From positions 1 to 6,092 of the forward strand of contig PWNY01000243.1 of assembly GCA_003557805.1 (NCBI GenBank): 6,092 nt of DNA. The letters run 5' to 3'. The notes below the pieces were generated by a model, which saw only the letters and a program-made list of their open reading frames with translations, had not been told where the DNA came from and did not search any database. The translations under genes and the position numbers were made by a program. This document shows, piece after piece, positions 5,258-6,092 of this stretch. How positions within the stretch are numbered: position 1 is the stretch's first letter; the number at the start of each line of letters is the position of its first letter. Source of the DNA: Bacteroidales bacterium. GTDB taxonomy: Bacteria; Bacteroidota; Bacteroidia; Bacteroidales; UBA7960.

Positions 5258-6092
5258 TCAAAGTAATTCCTCAATTGCACGCTCCAGTTGTGGATCTACA
5301 CCCCGCTGCCTGTCACCGAAGCTGTTGTGGACAGGAATATGTGGAGGTACGCCACGCAGCTCCAGGTTTTCTCCATCAAGGCTGTAACAACCCCAGCTGG
5401 GCAGCCTTGTGAAGGAACCGTCTACCATCTGTTTCCCTGAAGTGAATATTATCCAGCGATAGGTTTCTGTACCAATGATCGTACCCAGACCCAGTGCATC
5501 AAAGCCCTCTGCTGTCATCTCAGCATCGCTCAGGCTGCGTTCATTAATGAGCATAACGATAGGGTTGTCAGATGGGGCGAAATTTGGCTGTGGTGCATCC
5601 GGTGTTCCACGGTAACGCCATGTCAGATAGGTGCGCTGAGAGAGGAGCTGGAGTACATCATCGTGTACATTTCCGCCCCTGTTGAACCGGATATCAAATA
5701 TAAGCGCATCCTTATCCATCGCATATGTGGACATATCAATAATAAACTGGTTCAATGCCCCTGCCGACATATTCTTCATATAGACGTATCCTATCCTGCC
5801 ATCGCTTCTTTCTTCCACGTAGCGGCGGTTCTGAGCTATCCATTCGTCATATAGCAGTGAGCTGATCTGGCTGTATGTGTGTGGTGTGGTAACCACATCA
5901 AACTCCTCCCCATCCCTTGAAAACCTCAGGCTGATCTCTTCTGGCATCTCCGGGAAATAGAAGTAGTGGTTGCGGTTATCTTCTAAAGACACCTGGCGGC
6001 CATTCACGGCTATAAGTTCATCTCCGGGTTTTACCAGCTGCCTGCTAAGATCCAGGTTGCTTTGCTCTATGATCCTCTTTACTGTAAAGGGA
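5258..6092 (-). CDS. Tricorn-like S41 peptidase, C-terminal 277 residues (5' end outside window)
   Basis: The frame is open from the right edge to TGA at 5258, so this is the end of a longer gene. Full tricorn-type proteins are around 1000 residues, with beta-propellers before the protease core. Counting from the first full codon, residues 19-70 are a PDZ-like domain (PGDELIAVNGRQV). Then WIAQNRRYVEERSDGRIGYV closely follows the opening of the tricorn C2 catalytic domain as I recall it. FDIRFNRGGN (132-141) is the substrate/oxyanion loop, NERSLSDAE (183-191) carries the nucleophile Ser188, DALGLGTIIGTETY (198-211) follows, and E244 in LELRGV matches the catalytic glutamate. DPQLERAIEELL closes the protein. 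Some normally conserved positions differ: NGGG is NRGG, SDGD is SDAE, TWGG is TYRW, and PD is PH. The catalytic His of tricorn lies before the PDZ domain and would be outside the window. Activity is therefore likely but not shown. The gene is first of the visible minus-strand cluster. Confidence 0.88.
   Translation of the reverse strand, partial: PFTVKRIIEQSNLDLSRQLVKPGDELIAVNGRQVSLEDNRNHYFYFPEMPEEISLRFSRDGEEFDVVTTPHTYSQISSLLYDEWIAQNRRYVEERSDGRIGYVYMKNMSAGALNQFIIDMSTYAMDKDALIFDIRFNRGGNVHDDVLQLLSQRTYLTWRYRGTPDAPQPNFAPSDNPIVMLINERSLSDAEMTAEGFDALGLGTIIGTETYRWIIFTSGKQMVDGSFTRLPSWGCYSLDGENLELRGVPPHIPVHNSFGDRQRGVDPQLERAIEELL

Noticed and set aside
5230..5280. Extended N-terminus of the aminotransferase from a GTG at 5280
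   Set aside because: It overlaps the end of the S41 gene and adds 17 residues with no likeness to the family, which normally begins close to the PGP motif.
1..6092. tRNA, rRNA, CRISPR arrays, insertion sequences, long repeats
   Set aside because: None was seen by eye on either strand; genes fill nearly all of the window, and the only sizeable gap (1609-1887) shows no such structure.

Overview
The window looks like a piece of chromosome from a Bacteroidota (Bacteroidetes) bacterium. The signs are start codons preceded by A/T-rich sequence instead of a strong Shine-Dalgarno, matches to the Bacteroidetes -7 promoter element TAnnTTTG, a lipoprotein with an acidic/lysine stretch just after the lipid cysteine (like the surface-export signal of this phylum), and a sulfatase of the kind used by polysaccharide and glycoprotein degraders. 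Base composition is moderate in the genes and AT-rich in the one long intergenic gap. No genus can be named from this sequence alone.

Layout: positions 1-1608 (minus) hold the first 536 residues of a secreted multidomain protein that runs off the left edge. It has a signal peptide, a discoidin-like (F5/8 type C) carbohydrate-binding-like domain, an Ig-like domain and a candidate zinc peptidase domain with HEGIH and a downstream WFHEGGNTW. A 279-base AT-rich divergent promoter region (1609-1887) follows. It carries a -33/-7 promoter candidate for the plus strand, a 16-base near-palindrome and several copies of a short motif, CARTTATCTYAC. Positions 1888-3342 (plus) encode a complete lipoprotein sulfatase of the serine type (S-S-P-S-R). 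Eight bases later, convergently, comes a three-gene minus-strand cluster read from right to left: the C-terminal 277 residues of a tricorn-like S41 peptidase (5258-6092, cut by the right edge), a class V aminotransferase of the alanine-glyoxylate/serine-pyruvate type (4117-5229), and a 239-residue lipoprotein of unknown function (3351-4070). The gaps are 28 and 46 bases, so they may be one operon.

How the parts may work together (inference): the divergent sulfatase and the secreted carbohydrate-binding putative peptidase share one control region and could act on the same sulfated glycoprotein or proteoglycan. The tricorn-like peptidase and aminotransferase suggest peptide breakdown followed by amino-acid use, though this link is loose. 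No SusC/SusD pair, sulfatase-maturing radical-SAM enzyme, transcription regulator, RNA gene, mobile element or CRISPR array is visible. The most interesting items are the unassigned peptidase-like architecture and the repeated motif around the divergent starts.
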